This document shows, in pieces, positions 23,802 to 34,296 of a DNA stretch of 64,000 nt. Position 1 is the stretch's first letter, and the number at the start of each line of letters is the position of its first letter. Both the position numbers and the translations under genes were made by a program. The notes under the pieces are model-generated. The model did no database searches. It worked only from the letters and a program-made list of their open reading frames with translations, and was not told the origin of the DNA. The stretch is from Avena insularis. Taxonomy: Eukaryota; Streptophyta; Magnoliopsida; Poales; Poaceae. The stretch spans positions 337,457,211 through 337,521,210 of the forward strand of contig CM042696.1 in assembly GCA_023614405.1 (NCBI GenBank). The letters run 5' to 3'.

Positions 23802-24900
23802 AGAGAAAACTTATTTTTCTACCATAGGGTAATTCTTTTGGGCCCTGTTTAAGGTGTGGCTAGCATGATGAATGATATTAAGATCATCACCATCATACTG
23901 GTAAAGAATTGCTCCTACAACTTCATGACTGGCCTCACAAAATAGCTCAAAAAATTCTTCCAATTAGGTAGTTTTATAATGGGAGCATCAAGGAGAGATT
24001 GTTTTAATATGTTGAAAGTTGTTAGACATTTTTCATCTAAATTGAAGACAACCCCCTTTTGAAGAAGATTAGTTAAAGGTCTAGCAAATTTTGAAAACTT
24101 TTTAATGAACCTTCTATAAAATCTATCATGTCCTAGGAAACTCCTTATACCTTTCACATCTCGAGGAGGGGGAAGCCTTTCTATAGCTTCAATCTTCACT
24201 TTATCAACTTCTATACCCTTACCTGAGATTTTATGACCAATAACTATACGTTCTTGAACCATAAAATGGCTTTTCTCCTAGTTCAATACTAGGTTAGTGT
24301 CTTCACATCTCTGCAAAACTTTATGAAAATTCTAGAGACAATGATTAAAGGAAGTTACATAAACAGAGAAGTCATCCATGAAAACTTCCATGATACTTTC
24401 AACATAATCGGCAAATATAGCAGTCATACATTCTGAAAAGTAGTAGGAGCATTACAGAGACCAAAAGGCATACGATGATAAGCATAAAGGCCATAGGGAC
24501 AAATAAAAGTAGTCTTAAGTTGGTCATCAGGGTGAACAACAATTTGGGAAAAACAGAATAGCCATCTAAATAACAAAAATGAGAATGAATAGAAAGCCTT
24601 TATAAAGTTTGATCTATAAACGATAAAGCATAATGATCTTTCCTAGTTTCTTTATTAAGTTTTCTATAGTCAATAAACATCCTGTGTCCAACAACAGTCC
24701 TCGTAGGTATCATCTCATTATGTTCATTTTCAACAATAGTGAATCCACCTTTCTTAGGAACACAATGAACATGACTTACCCATTCACTCTCTTCTACATG
24801 AAAGATGATTCATGCATCTAGCAAACATAATATTTATTTTCTTACCTCCTCTTTCATGTGAGGTTTAAGTCGTTGCTAAAAATCTGCGACCGACTGAGCT
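23802..24900 (-). pseudogene. Athila-like reverse transcriptase remnant
   Basis: The clearest part (24262-23915) reads HKISGKGIEVDKVKIEAI, VKGIRSFLGHDRFYRRFI and KFARPLTNLLQK, the thumb/connection region of gypsy RT. Upstream minus-strand sequence to about 24900 still shows RT fragments such as the palm around 24400-24480, but with stops in every frame. The enzyme would copy element RNA into DNA. This copy is inactive. Confidence 0.8.
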
Positions 24901-25334
24901 CCTTCTTCCATGAATATTCTATGGAATAATCGCTTTCAAGTCAATCATTGAATACCCAAGAGCATTTCAATGCATCCGGAGAACCCTCATTAAATTCTAT
25001 TCCTGTTTTTCTACAAGGTTGGAACTTATAATACCAGGAAATTTATTCATCTCATCAAGAAACCTATATTTTAGTTCCTTTGGTAAAGTTTTAAGGATAG
25101 GAAGGGGAGGAGCCTCATCTCCCTTCCTTATGGGTTCTTCATATTTTTGATTAATCTTGGCATCCACCTCAGGTGTGGAGTCAAGATAATCATCCATTTC
25201 AGTTTTTTCTATGTCCTGGAGGATATTATTATTATTGACTAAGCTTCTTGCTAAATCATCATCAGGAGTCTCAATCACTATTGAGGCTAAATTAACGATA
25301 TTACCTTCTTCCTCATGTTCGTACTCGTCATCGT

Positions 25335-25679
25335 CTAGTTCTCCAATAGCCGGTTATGGTCAAATTTGGACAAATGAAAATCCATTTTATCTTCACCAGA
25401 CTTGATGGACACATTTTGTCTCATGCAATCTATGTTTGCTCCTGCAGTATTTAGAAAAGTTCTTCCAAAAATGATGGGACAATAAACATTAGTAGGCATA
25501 TCAATAAGCACAAAACCAATGGAGTATTTGTATGGTCCAACACAAACTGGAACATCTCTAATTATTCCCATGGGGACTGTGAGCGTTTTATCCGCAAGCA
25601 TTATAGTCATGTATGTATCCTCTAGTTCGTCTTGTGTTAGTTCATTTTGGATTTTTAAATAAAAATTAAAAGGGATCAC
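25335..25679 (-). pseudogene. Athila-like protease, active site deleted
   Basis: The minus strand encodes about 114 residues: IPFNFYLKIQ at the start, then TVPMGIIRDVPVCVG, DMPTNVYCPIIFGRTFLNTAGA and an acidic end. This is the C-terminal part of the Athila aspartic protease. The catalytic Asp segment that should lie just upstream is gone. At 25684-25713 there is a second copy of the protease-internal sequence found at 25436-25465 (29 of 30 bases the same), then CATAC and the LTR. A small linker ORF with acidic residues lies downstream at 25278-24997. Confidence 0.82.
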
Positions 25680-25719
25680 ATTGTTTGCTCCTGCAGTATT
25701 TAGAAAAGTTCCTCCATAC

Positions 25720-27172
25720 TAATGAATGCAAGTGCATAGATCAATTGTCGCTAGTTTCAAAGTAAAGATATCGAACCCACAGAGAGCTATTGGTAAAGGT
25801 ATTTATGCCCCTCATCACTATCTACCAAAGGATACTTATAAGATGCCTTTGATCTCAAGTAAAGGGTGTTTGAAAGGTTTTTAGTTGTTTGCAGAAAAGT
25901 AATTAAAACAAGTAAAAGGAAGCAAGCAACAAGGTTGTGTGAAAGCATGGTTGAAATCAATAGGGCTAAAACATTCTCGTGGATGTGGGATACACTACTA
26001 GGATAGTATTGTTATTATTAATAATCAAGATAACATACTTCTTGTGTCATGACATGTGTGGAGAGAGCTCCATAATAAGATGTTCACTACAAGGATCATA
26101 GGAAGCCACTTTGTTGAGCCAAGAGTGAGGTCACCTCTAAATAACCACTGCAATTAAGGGTTCCCACGTGGATATCGTAATTATCTTAGGGAGTCCCTCT
26201 TTATCCTTCTTTGACCATGTAGGTTACGAGAGCAGTCACCCATACAAACCACTGCAATTAAGGGTTCTCACGTGGATATCGTAATTAACTTAGGGAGTCC
26301 CTCTTTATCCTTCTTTGACCGTGTAGGTTACGAGATGGCGCTGATCTATCACGAGGCCATTCCGGGTATGATCCCAAAACATGTCCAAAGGATTTCTCCC
26401 TTCCTTTAGTCCCAAGGGCAAATGTTATGTGGCATGTCATATGGACACAAGAATAGATCATCTTTATTACAAATTCATAATGGTGCTAGGGTTTCTCCAT
26501 CTCCCCAAGAACAAAGCAACTACTCACACATGGAAGCAATCAACAACATCATCATAGTCAAATGAATGGATAAAAGTATGGGGATAGATCTAATGCAAAC
26601 CAAAATTGAATCTAGAATTACAACAAGATCTAATAGATGAGAGATGGGGATAATGGTGGTGATGGAGATGCAGTGGTTGATGAAGAAGGGGATGATGTGT
26701 TGTCCTCCAATGATCCGTGAAGCCACTGGGATTTTACCCCAACCAAGTTCCTCCTTCAGATCCCTTTCAGATGTGTTTTTTCATGGTTTCTGGTGGCTGT
26801 GAATGTCGGATCCCCCTTTAGTATTCGCCAGGAGATAGTATTTGACGAGGCGATCGCACTGACACCTAGTATAGGCGGTCGGTACGGGCGGGCTCTGCCC
26901 GTACCATCGGTCGTTATTGGTACTGATTGCTCCTCCTCGTTTGGTATTCTCCCAGGTGCGAAGGTCAGTCCATAATGACTTTTATCACTTAGAAATATCA
27001 TATTATAACACAATATGAAAGTTTCAATTGATATGTTCATATAAGACTTAGTGATTTGGGATTCTGTTAAACAAGAATAAAATGGTGCGTGCGAGCGTAG
27101 TGAAATACAAAGATCCCTACTTTATTTATGCAAAAAATAAAAGGTAAATATGCTTCAATTTTGGACTCATCA
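25720..27172 (-). repeat. 5' LTR of the Athila-like element, flanked by CATAC on both sides
   Basis: The LTR matches 19758-21203. It is bordered by CATAC at 25715-25719 on the internal side and CATAC at 27173-27177 on the outside, which is unexpected for a 5' LTR. No primer-binding site lies at the internal border. Confidence 0.9.
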
Positions 27173-27177
27173 CATAC

Positions 27178-27695
27178 GCACTAGGAAGAGATTTTAGAAT
27201 TATGTTCGTAGCAAACTCTTTGCTAATGGGGTAGCCAAGCCTTTCTAGAGACTACACGTAACCAACCATCTTGATCACGTGCGGACTCTTTGGATCGTCA
27301 TCCTTAATCTTACAACCTAGAAAAGATTGAGATACTTGATACCTCTTGGTCTTTGTCTGGGACTGGAACATACTTTTGAGGCTTTCGATCATATCATAGG
27401 CCTCAACATTCTCGAACTGCTGCTGCAAGTATGATTCCATGTGAGCAAGCATAAGACAGCTAATCTCCATAGACTCATCACAAGTCCTACGGTAGGCATT
27501 GGTGGCTACGATAGTCGCATTCTCATTCGGATCATCTAGAAGTGGGTTGTCTAGGACATGGTCCCTCTTTTATTGCTTGAGAACAATTCTCAGATTACGA
27601 TACCAGTTGGTAAAGTTAGTTCCATTTAGCTTATGTTTCTCTAAGATGGTTCTCAAAGCATAACTAGAAATCTGAGGGAGACTGCTAGGTGCCAT
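27178..27695 (-). pseudogene. Copia gag, N-terminal half
   Basis: Read on the minus strand from an ATG at 27693-27695, the protein shows the copia gag (UBN2-type) pattern: LNGTNFTNWYRNLRIVL, then NAYRRTCDESMEISCLMLAHM, YDMIESLKSMF and LERLGYPISKEFATNIIL. It stops being contiguous at the gypsy insertion (27178) and resumes at 19752. In-frame stops occur near 27570 and 27250. Gag would form the virus-like particle that packages element RNA. Confidence 0.88.
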
Positions 27696-28947
27696 TGATC
27701 TACAACATAAAAATATGCAAAACACTTAAGACATGTATCCATAAAAGAGCAAGCATATTAAACATTTTAATACTTATGCTCCCACTAGAACCAACATCAC
27801 TCCGATGGTTACTTAGTGATTCAGGACCCTAAATAAGCAAGTATACTAGTGAGCTTTAGCATCAATGCTAGCTGTCAAGTGATCTAGGTAGAAAACTCCT
27901 TGTCAACCGCATCTCATACTACTCTTGTTAGACGGGTGGCATCACATGCTCCGGCTCTCGTTCGACTTTTCCCCGAGCCCCACAACCATTGTGATACACC
28001 CGTCTAGATTACCGAGTGCTTCCGTTGTAAGAGTCCGACTCCACCCCACCTAGTCGGCAAGAATTGATAGCACCTCAATTTTATGACCCCACTACCAAAA
28101 ATGTTTGACTTGTGATGGTGCAGGACTAGCGGGGAAACCAACTAGACCTTCTTTGAGGGATTACTTTCTACCAACTATCTAATAGAGGTAAAACAGACAC
28201 ATAAACATAACACAAATAATGCAATTATAATGTGAAATTCATCTCCATAAAGCTTGTAATTCGACTCGTGCCAAATCTTGTCACGTGCTGCCTTACTCCA
28301 TGTAGCCGACTTGTATATCGATTTGCATGTCATCCGGGTTCTCCAAACAGCTACACTAGCTAGTAAAGTAAGTTACATAGAGAATCGGACACACAATTCG
28401 TTTTACAATAATATGATAGCACCTAGGCTCCAGCCGGCTGAAAAATCCGTGAATGCAGGTCATGTATGGATTACACAAATCACATGCACATAACCATACC
28501 ATTCACAACATCATCCTGCAAAACAAGTTATGCATATATATGATATCTACCGGCATTCTGAAACTCGCAATGACATCTAAGGCGTTACAACAGGGCGAAG
28601 TCGGTGGTCCGAACATGGATTTCATCATTGGATAAAACAATATTACCCAAATCCGATCCGTACTATGATTCGACCAAACTCTCTAATATTCGATCACCGC
28701 ATCCGAATTTATGTGTCACAGTCTACCCTGATGGCAGAAGTCGACCGGTAGGGGTATTTGTTCCACGACCTCAGCAGTATGATCACGGAAACCAGATCAT
28801 CCAATTACCCGAGTACAGTTGATCCAATCAACCTCGTCCAAAACTGATTTATCTCATAGATCGACCACCAAAACTGCAATTAGATCCAATCTAACACCAA
28901 CCGCATATCACATATGCACAATCTCGAGCCTAAAACCAAAAGCTAAC
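27696..28947 (-). other. Untranslated leader of the copia element
   Basis: About 1.25 kb between the primer site and the gag ATG. No coding frame of note is seen. A leader this long is normal for BARE/Angela-type copia elements. Confidence 0.6.
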
Positions 28948-28960
28948 GCTCTGATACTAC
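28948..28960 (-). other. Primer-binding site of the copia element
   Basis: The minus strand reads GTAGTATCAGAGC directly after the LTR, a near-match to the initiator-tRNA-Met site TGGTATCAGAGC. Confidence 0.85.
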
Positions 28961-30301
28961 TTTTGGGCCATGTAGAGATAAACAAAACACTTTCCCTACT
29001 CGGTGATCCCAAGATCTAGATGAGGTAGTAGGCCACTAGAATTACCACTAGATGCGTAGTTGTGGAATCAATGAAGCACATCGCTTGATGAAGTGCAGTC
29101 CTCGATCCAATCGTCAAAGTGCTGAACGTACATCACCTCCGCCGATATCCACATGTATGAGGAGGAGCGCCAACTGTAGACAGCTAGGTCCGGTGCGGCA
29201 GCAGGACGGGACTAACTGGAGCTAGGGTTTCCAACACATGGAATGACCTAATGGCCACACCTCTCTAGGTATGTGTGCCCTAGTATATATAGGGAGTGAA
29301 ATTGGGATCCACTCACTAGTCGCCCATTCACTAAAGCCCGTATTAGTCACTGTGAATCCAACTCACTAACTCAGTCCGATTTGAGTTCAACCCAACTAGA
29401 TTTCTGGTTCAGGTCTAACCCAAACTTGCTCTCGCTCTTAAGTGTTTGACCCGACAGGCTCATGGTGACTCGAACACGATTCGAGTCTCACTCGCAATCG
29501 ATCATTCGGTAGAAGCTCTTAGCAGAACATGTCCACTCCCAAGTACCAAAGAGTCATGACGACATACCTTCCAACATGACTTTCGTCTGAGTCCCTTTTG
29601 CCTCATGATACATATGTCAAGCTATAGGCGAATAATCGTCATCCTTTAAATAGCTCAACTCTCTTCTCAATCCAAGATAAGTGATTCATCCAACTAACTC
29701 TTAGTCGACAGCCTCGGTTAACACTTAACCGAGTCGTGCATGGCCATTCTTTCCAAATCATATCACACGAGAGGGCCCAAAGAATATCTCTCCAGTTGGA
29801 GGGGCAAAATCCCATCTTGGTCATCCACATCACGCAGCTTGATTCTCAGTCGACCCGAACTCTGCCTTTATAACTGCCTAGTGATGGAATAACGTTTGAC
29901 AGAACCTAAGTCGGTGATCCTCACCTCATATTGTGCAATAACCTCAATTCTAAGGATTAAATTGATTGAGACATACAAATGACGACTTGTTTGGTGTATC
30001 TCAATATGGGTCAATCCGACTCGCTAAACTCTTTAGCCAAATCTATGTAAGTAGGAATAGCATCTCCATGCCCATGATAAGTGGAACCGAGTCATCATCA
30101 GACTTTCACATTAGTCTAAGTTGTGTATCCAACACAACCTCAACGACCAAGGACAATTAGTATGAATAACATGAATATATAGTTCCACAATTGAATCACA
30201 TTTTCAATGATACATATCAGTAGTTCATACAAGGGAAATAACTTTATGAATACATTGGGAATCACATCATACATGATTGCCTCTAGGGCATACTACCAAT
30301 A
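28961..30301 (-). repeat. 5' LTR of the copia element
   Basis: 1,341 bp, matching 15033-16364. It is bounded outside by GCAAT at 30302-30306. Differences from its partner are spread along the whole length, indicating an old insertion. Confidence 0.9.
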
Positions 30302-30830
30302 GCAATTCCACGGCGGCCGGAGCCGCTTGAGCTGCGGTCACGTGCACTCCCGCGGAGCCGCTTCACCGATGCTCACCTACCGGATCTAGTTCACCGTGTC
30401 TCTCTACCACTGCACTGAAGTTGTAGTGTCATTCACCATGCCGATGGTGTCATTGACCACCCAAGCTCTATTTCCCAGCCACCGAAAGTTACCCAACTAT
30501 ACTGAATCCGCTTCACCAGTGTCCACCGGACGTGATCTAGTTCAAGGAGTTCCATGTCCACCGCTCTAGACAAGCTGCATGGCCGTCACTATTCACTACA
30601 CCGGATCTACCTCATTGATGCTCTTGTCCACTGCACTCAAGCCGGCATCGACCACCCAAGATCTACTTCTCCATAGCCAATAGCCATCGCAACCGCAGCA
30701 CCCTCGGTGACCTGGACGTCACCCGCATGGTATCGACGATGCTTAGACGCCTCTCCGACCAAGGTTAACCAAATCTCCAACTCGTTTTTGTTTTGCCAAT
30801 AGTATAGCAGGTTAAAGCCTGTCGTAGTCA
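30302..30830. other. GC-rich flank resuming after the copia insertion
   Basis: The sequence continues the C-rich composition seen before 15033. Phrases with 'gtgtcattgaccacccaagctcta' and 'ggcatcgaccacccaagatcta' similarity near 30447 and 30640 look like an internal duplication. No protein is recognisable in any frame. Confidence 0.4.
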
Positions 30831-30899
30831 ACTGCATTTTTGTATCGTCCTAGTACATACAAGTCACTGAGCATGCCTATTCTTCGTGCTAGAGCATAC

Positions 30900-32010
30900 A
30901 AGGTCATTAGACATGTTGGTTTGCATTCGCTGCTCTACAAATTTCAAGTCATGCACATGTTTGTTATTTTTTTCATACATATGTTCTTAGCTACTCAATA
31001 CAACAGTAATTGCCTACTATTGTGTAGTTCTTGCAAAATTTAAAATCAGTGGAAAATATTAGTGTGGATTCCCTGCTCCATAGTTACTGAATCTATATGG
31101 TTCGTCCTGAGCTAAGTTCCTGCTATTATTTCCTCCTTGGCATTGTTCTACTATCATGGAGTACCCGTTTATACTCTTGATACTAATTCGATTATAATTT
31201 TGTTGTTTCCATCTAGTTCTTCCAAAGCTGCAACACTAACTATTTTCTTTTTCTTGCATAGAGCTCAAAATGGAAGAATGAACATGTTTGTTTGCATAGC
31301 CTATTCTACAGGTTCATAAGCGATGCAATTATTTCCTTACCTGGTGCTGGTTCGTCCTAAGTAACGGCACAATCGTCCTCTACTATATAGTTCACTCGTA
31401 GTTTGCATTCCTGCTCTAGAAGTTCTCTTATGATGTCATTATAATTTCAATCTGGTTGATTCTTAGCTATGATAGTAACTGCATGCCATTGTGTAGCTCA
31501 CCAGAAATACTGAGTTACCCAACGTCTCTTGCATTCCAAGAGATACCACTGCTTCCATATATATTTGCTGAAATGACATGGATAGTTTATATTTGCTGAA
31601 ATTGTAAGGAACACTTTATTTGATTATTCATTTCATTGTAGGCACACTTATCTAATGATTGTTTGTCCTGTTCTACAGGTTCACGAGTGATGTCATTATA
31701 TCTCGTATCTGGTTTTGGTTCGTCCTAAGGAATGACATAACTATCTTCTACTATATATAGTTCATTCGTGGTTTGTATTCCTGCTCTACAAGTTCTTGTA
31801 TGATGTGATTATAATTTCTATCTGGTTCATTCTTAGCTACAACAGTAACTGCATTCCATTGTGTAGCTCAATGCAAATTCCGAGTCACCCAATGTCTCTT
31901 GCATTCTAGGGTATACAACTACTTCCATATATATTTGTTAAAATGACCTAGCCAGTTTATATTTGCTAAAATCCTAAGCGACACACACATATTTTTTATT
32001 GCTCGTTTAA
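30900..32010. repeat. Degenerate about 370-bp tandem repeat, roughly three copies
   Basis: Segments at 31391 and 31761 align for about 240 bp, with matching 'ttccatatatatttg' and 'gttcgtcctaag' landmarks (period 370). A more diverged copy begins near 30915. All copies contain a 'ttctactatatagttcactcg'-like or 'tctacaagttc'-like word. No coding potential is seen. Confidence 0.7.
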
Positions 32011-32639
32011 TGTGTGTTTTCTTGTCCTGTTTGTTTGACGTGTTGGTCAATCAGTGAACCATTGACCAGTTGTAAACTCCAGTTCACAGCTCTTGTCATA
32101 TCAATCAAATGAGTAGTTTGTCTTGTTTGATGTATTAACTTGTTATTACTTATTTTTAGACTGTAATTATTGCTATCGCCACCAAAGAGGGGGTTGCAAG
32201 ATCATGTCTCCTCCAATGTAGTTGTCATACTCAAAGGGAGATGTAGGTGATAGATTGAGAAAATAAATTGAGGACTCTGCTATCAACTTGATTGTCAACT
32301 AAAATGCCGAATTTTCTTTCCCTTGAGTTGATAATATCAAATAATTTTAAGAAGTTTGTAGTTGATGTAATATCTAGATAACTCACATAGGCCATGTAAG
32401 CATTCAGTTGTCACCGTCCATGCATGACGGTAGGCAGTACCATAACTGCGCCAGCCAAGTCGATTAGGGAACATTATCGGGCTTTGTTATTGGTATGTCT
32501 TGTATTAGGCCGACCATGAATAGTAAAAGATGCTCGCTGATTATACACCTTTTGTGATATTGGCATGAGCTTCATAAAGACCGAAACTGTGGAAGTACGT
32601 GAACATAATGGGCCTACCCACAGGTGGCAAGTAGTAATA

Positions 32640-32985
32640 GTAATAGGCTAGAACAATAACATGTCAGAACACTAGCAGGCTAGAACCATAGCAGGCCAGC
32701 ACTGTAACACACAAGAATGGTAACGGACCAAAGCAGTAACATACCAGAACAGTAACATACCACAATAGTGATTGGCCACAACAGTAATAGATCAGAACAG
32801 TAAAAGATCGCAATAGTAATAGACTGGAATAGTAAAGAGCTAGAACAGTAACGAGCTAGAAAACTAACAGGCCGAAAAACTTTACCAGACAAGAACAGTA
32901 AGAGGTAAAATAAATACCAGACCAGAACAGTAACAGACCACTTGTGGGCCTGAACAGTTGACGGCTAGAATAGTAAGAGACCTTC
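32640..32985. repeat. 16-bp minisatellite array
   Basis: About 17 imperfect units of roughly 16 bp, close to ACCAGAACAGTAACAG, run without a break. Typical variants end in GTAATAG, GTAACAT or GTAAAAG. The array lies about 600 bp inside a CACTA-type terminus, a place where such transposons often hold internal or subterminal repeats. Confidence 0.8.
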
Positions 32986-33329
32986 TCAAACAAGGACCGT
33001 TAGTAGGCAGCCCACGACGAGCTGTGAGAACAGTGATGGGCCGACCGTAGGCCTTAACATTATCGGACACACTTGACGCGGGATGCTAATGGTCCGCACA
33101 ATATTCGACCAATGTGGGCCTTCTGTAGGCCGAAACAGTTTTGAATACGAAAGTTCGCGGGTCGCGGCTAGCTGCATTAATGGGCGCATTTTATACAGTG
33201 CAGGAAGAAATAGTAAAGGGTAGTAATCTTATTGGGGTATCCTCATGAGCCAGTCCACTTAATAATTAGTAGGCCTTGGCTGTGCCAGGCTTCTACAATG
33301 GTTTCTTTGACATTTAACGATGGTAACAG

Positions 33330-33582
33330 GGCGTTAATAACATGTGCCACGTGGCAGTTTGCATGACGTTAGCAGTCAATGCGGCTGGCGAATAGATCTA
33401 CGATGAACAAGTTTTCGTGGATGAAGGGTGCGATCCGCCATGGTCAAACAAACCATGGTAGATTCTTTTGTGACGGAGCATTTACCACGAAGGCCATCCA
33501 TCGTAGAAGACTTTTTAACCACAGAAAATGGGCTTTCAACCACGAAAACCGTTCGTTGTAAAAGCCAACTTTTCTTCTAGTG
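33330..33582. mobile_element. Right end of a CACTA-type DNA transposon
   Basis: The block ends in TTTTCTTCTAGTG, the reverse complement of CACTAGAAGAAAA, the terminal repeat of CACTA elements. In the preceding 200 bp, words such as CCACGAAGGCCATCC, CATCGTAGAAG, CCACGAAAACCG and CTACGATGAAC recur in both orientations, as expected for subterminal transposase-binding repeats. The left end was not found. It may be outside or deleted. No transposase is visible between 30302 and here. Confidence 0.6.
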
Positions 33583-33764
33583 GAAGCTCAAGACCTACAA
33601 GTTGCGTACTTGTGACCAATCTGACATAGCCTTCGCGTCGTACTCCTCTCAGCATAGGGTATCTTCATATAATAGATTTTGTTCTTGGGTTTTCCCCCAC
33701 CATCTTCATCTTGTGCTTTCTCTAATGGATTTGTTGTCTCTTTTAGATCCATGCCTCGGTGGTC

Positions 33765-34024
33765 GTCGAACTGAGGCGCCCGGAGGATAACAGTCGCGCC
33801 GCTACGGCCTTCAGAGTGAGGCACGTGGAGGCTAGAGGCTGAGCCACTCCGGCCATCAGAGTGAGGCGCGTGGAGGCTAGTAGCCACGTTGCTTCGGCTA
33901 TTGGAGTGAAGCGCGTGGAGGCTAGGGGTCGCTCAGCTAGGACCATTGGAGTGAGGCGCGCGGTGGCTAGCGGTCGCACCGCTGCGACCGTCGAAGTGAG
34001 GCACGCGGAGGCTAGGAGCGTTAG
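33765..34024. repeat. 45-bp minisatellite, almost six units, open in several frames
   Basis: Units begin GTGAGGCGCGTGGAGGCTAG or a variant. They repeat every 45 bases at about 33770, 33815, 33860, 33905, 33950 and 33995 (the last one partial). Because 45 is a multiple of three, the array gives 15-residue protein repeats: RPLASTRLTP-like in one minus-strand frame (33743-34048), LHAPHSDGRSG-like in another (33588-33887), and an Arg/Val/Ala-rich frame on the plus strand (33861-34055). Which, if any, is used cannot be told. Upstream at 33735-33750 is a CTCTTTTAG acceptor-like site. Confidence 0.75.
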
Positions 34025-34110
34025 GATAGTGGCATACACGGATGGCATGTTGTGACGCCCTTGTCCCTAGTGCAAGCAGAATAGAGATGTGCTCAAGATT
34101 AGGGAGTAGG

Positions 34111-34151
34111 ATTAAGGATAAGTGGAGATACTCTCTCCACTTATCCTTAAT
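34111..34151. repeat. Perfect 18-bp inverted repeat with 5-bp loop
   Basis: ATTAAGGATAAGTGGAGA (34111-34128) is followed by TACTC and then its exact reverse complement (34134-34151). It may be a foldback transposon relic or a structured RNA element. Nothing nearby decides. Confidence 0.85.
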
Positions 34152-34296
34152 TAGGTTAGTTTATTTTTTTCCTTTGGAATGAATTCCAAATGAATGTAAT
34201 GAAAAGGGAGGGACTCAAAAAATCTTGTAACGAAAATGTAATTATATTTTAATGTTATGGTAATTTTCAATTTGTCGAATTGCAATAGATTATTAG

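Larger units (their letters stand above)
19758..27172 (-). mobile_element. Athila-like Ty3/gypsy element nested in copia gag
   Basis: Two LTRs of 1,446 and 1,453 bp enclose a 4.5-kb internal region. On the minus strand the LTRs start TGATGAGTCC and end ATTA. The internal region holds the protease C-terminal part, RT/RNase H remnants, an extra ORF and a polypurine tract. gag, the primer-binding site, the protease active site and integrase are missing, so the copy is non-autonomous. Protease and RT wording match the Athila lineage of grasses. Target duplication is CATAC. Confidence 0.9.
15033..30301 (-). mobile_element. Complete, decayed Ty1/copia element with nested gypsy
   Basis: Both LTRs (15033-16364 and 28961-30301), a tRNA-Met primer site, a polypurine tract and all pol domains can be found on the minus strand. 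The element is flanked by an exact 5-bp duplication, GCAAT, at 15028-15032 and 30302-30306. Without the nested gypsy (19758-27172 and one CATAC copy) it would be about 7.85 kb. On the minus strand the LTR starts TATTGG rather than TG, in the BARE/Angela-like context GTGGGAGAC followed by TATTGGGAGTATGC. Frequent stops and clear LTR divergence mark it as old. Confidence 0.93.

Noticed and set aside
32640..32985. Possible CRISPR-like array of 16-bp units
   Set aside because: Units are contiguous and imperfect with no unique spacers, and the context is a plant transposon.
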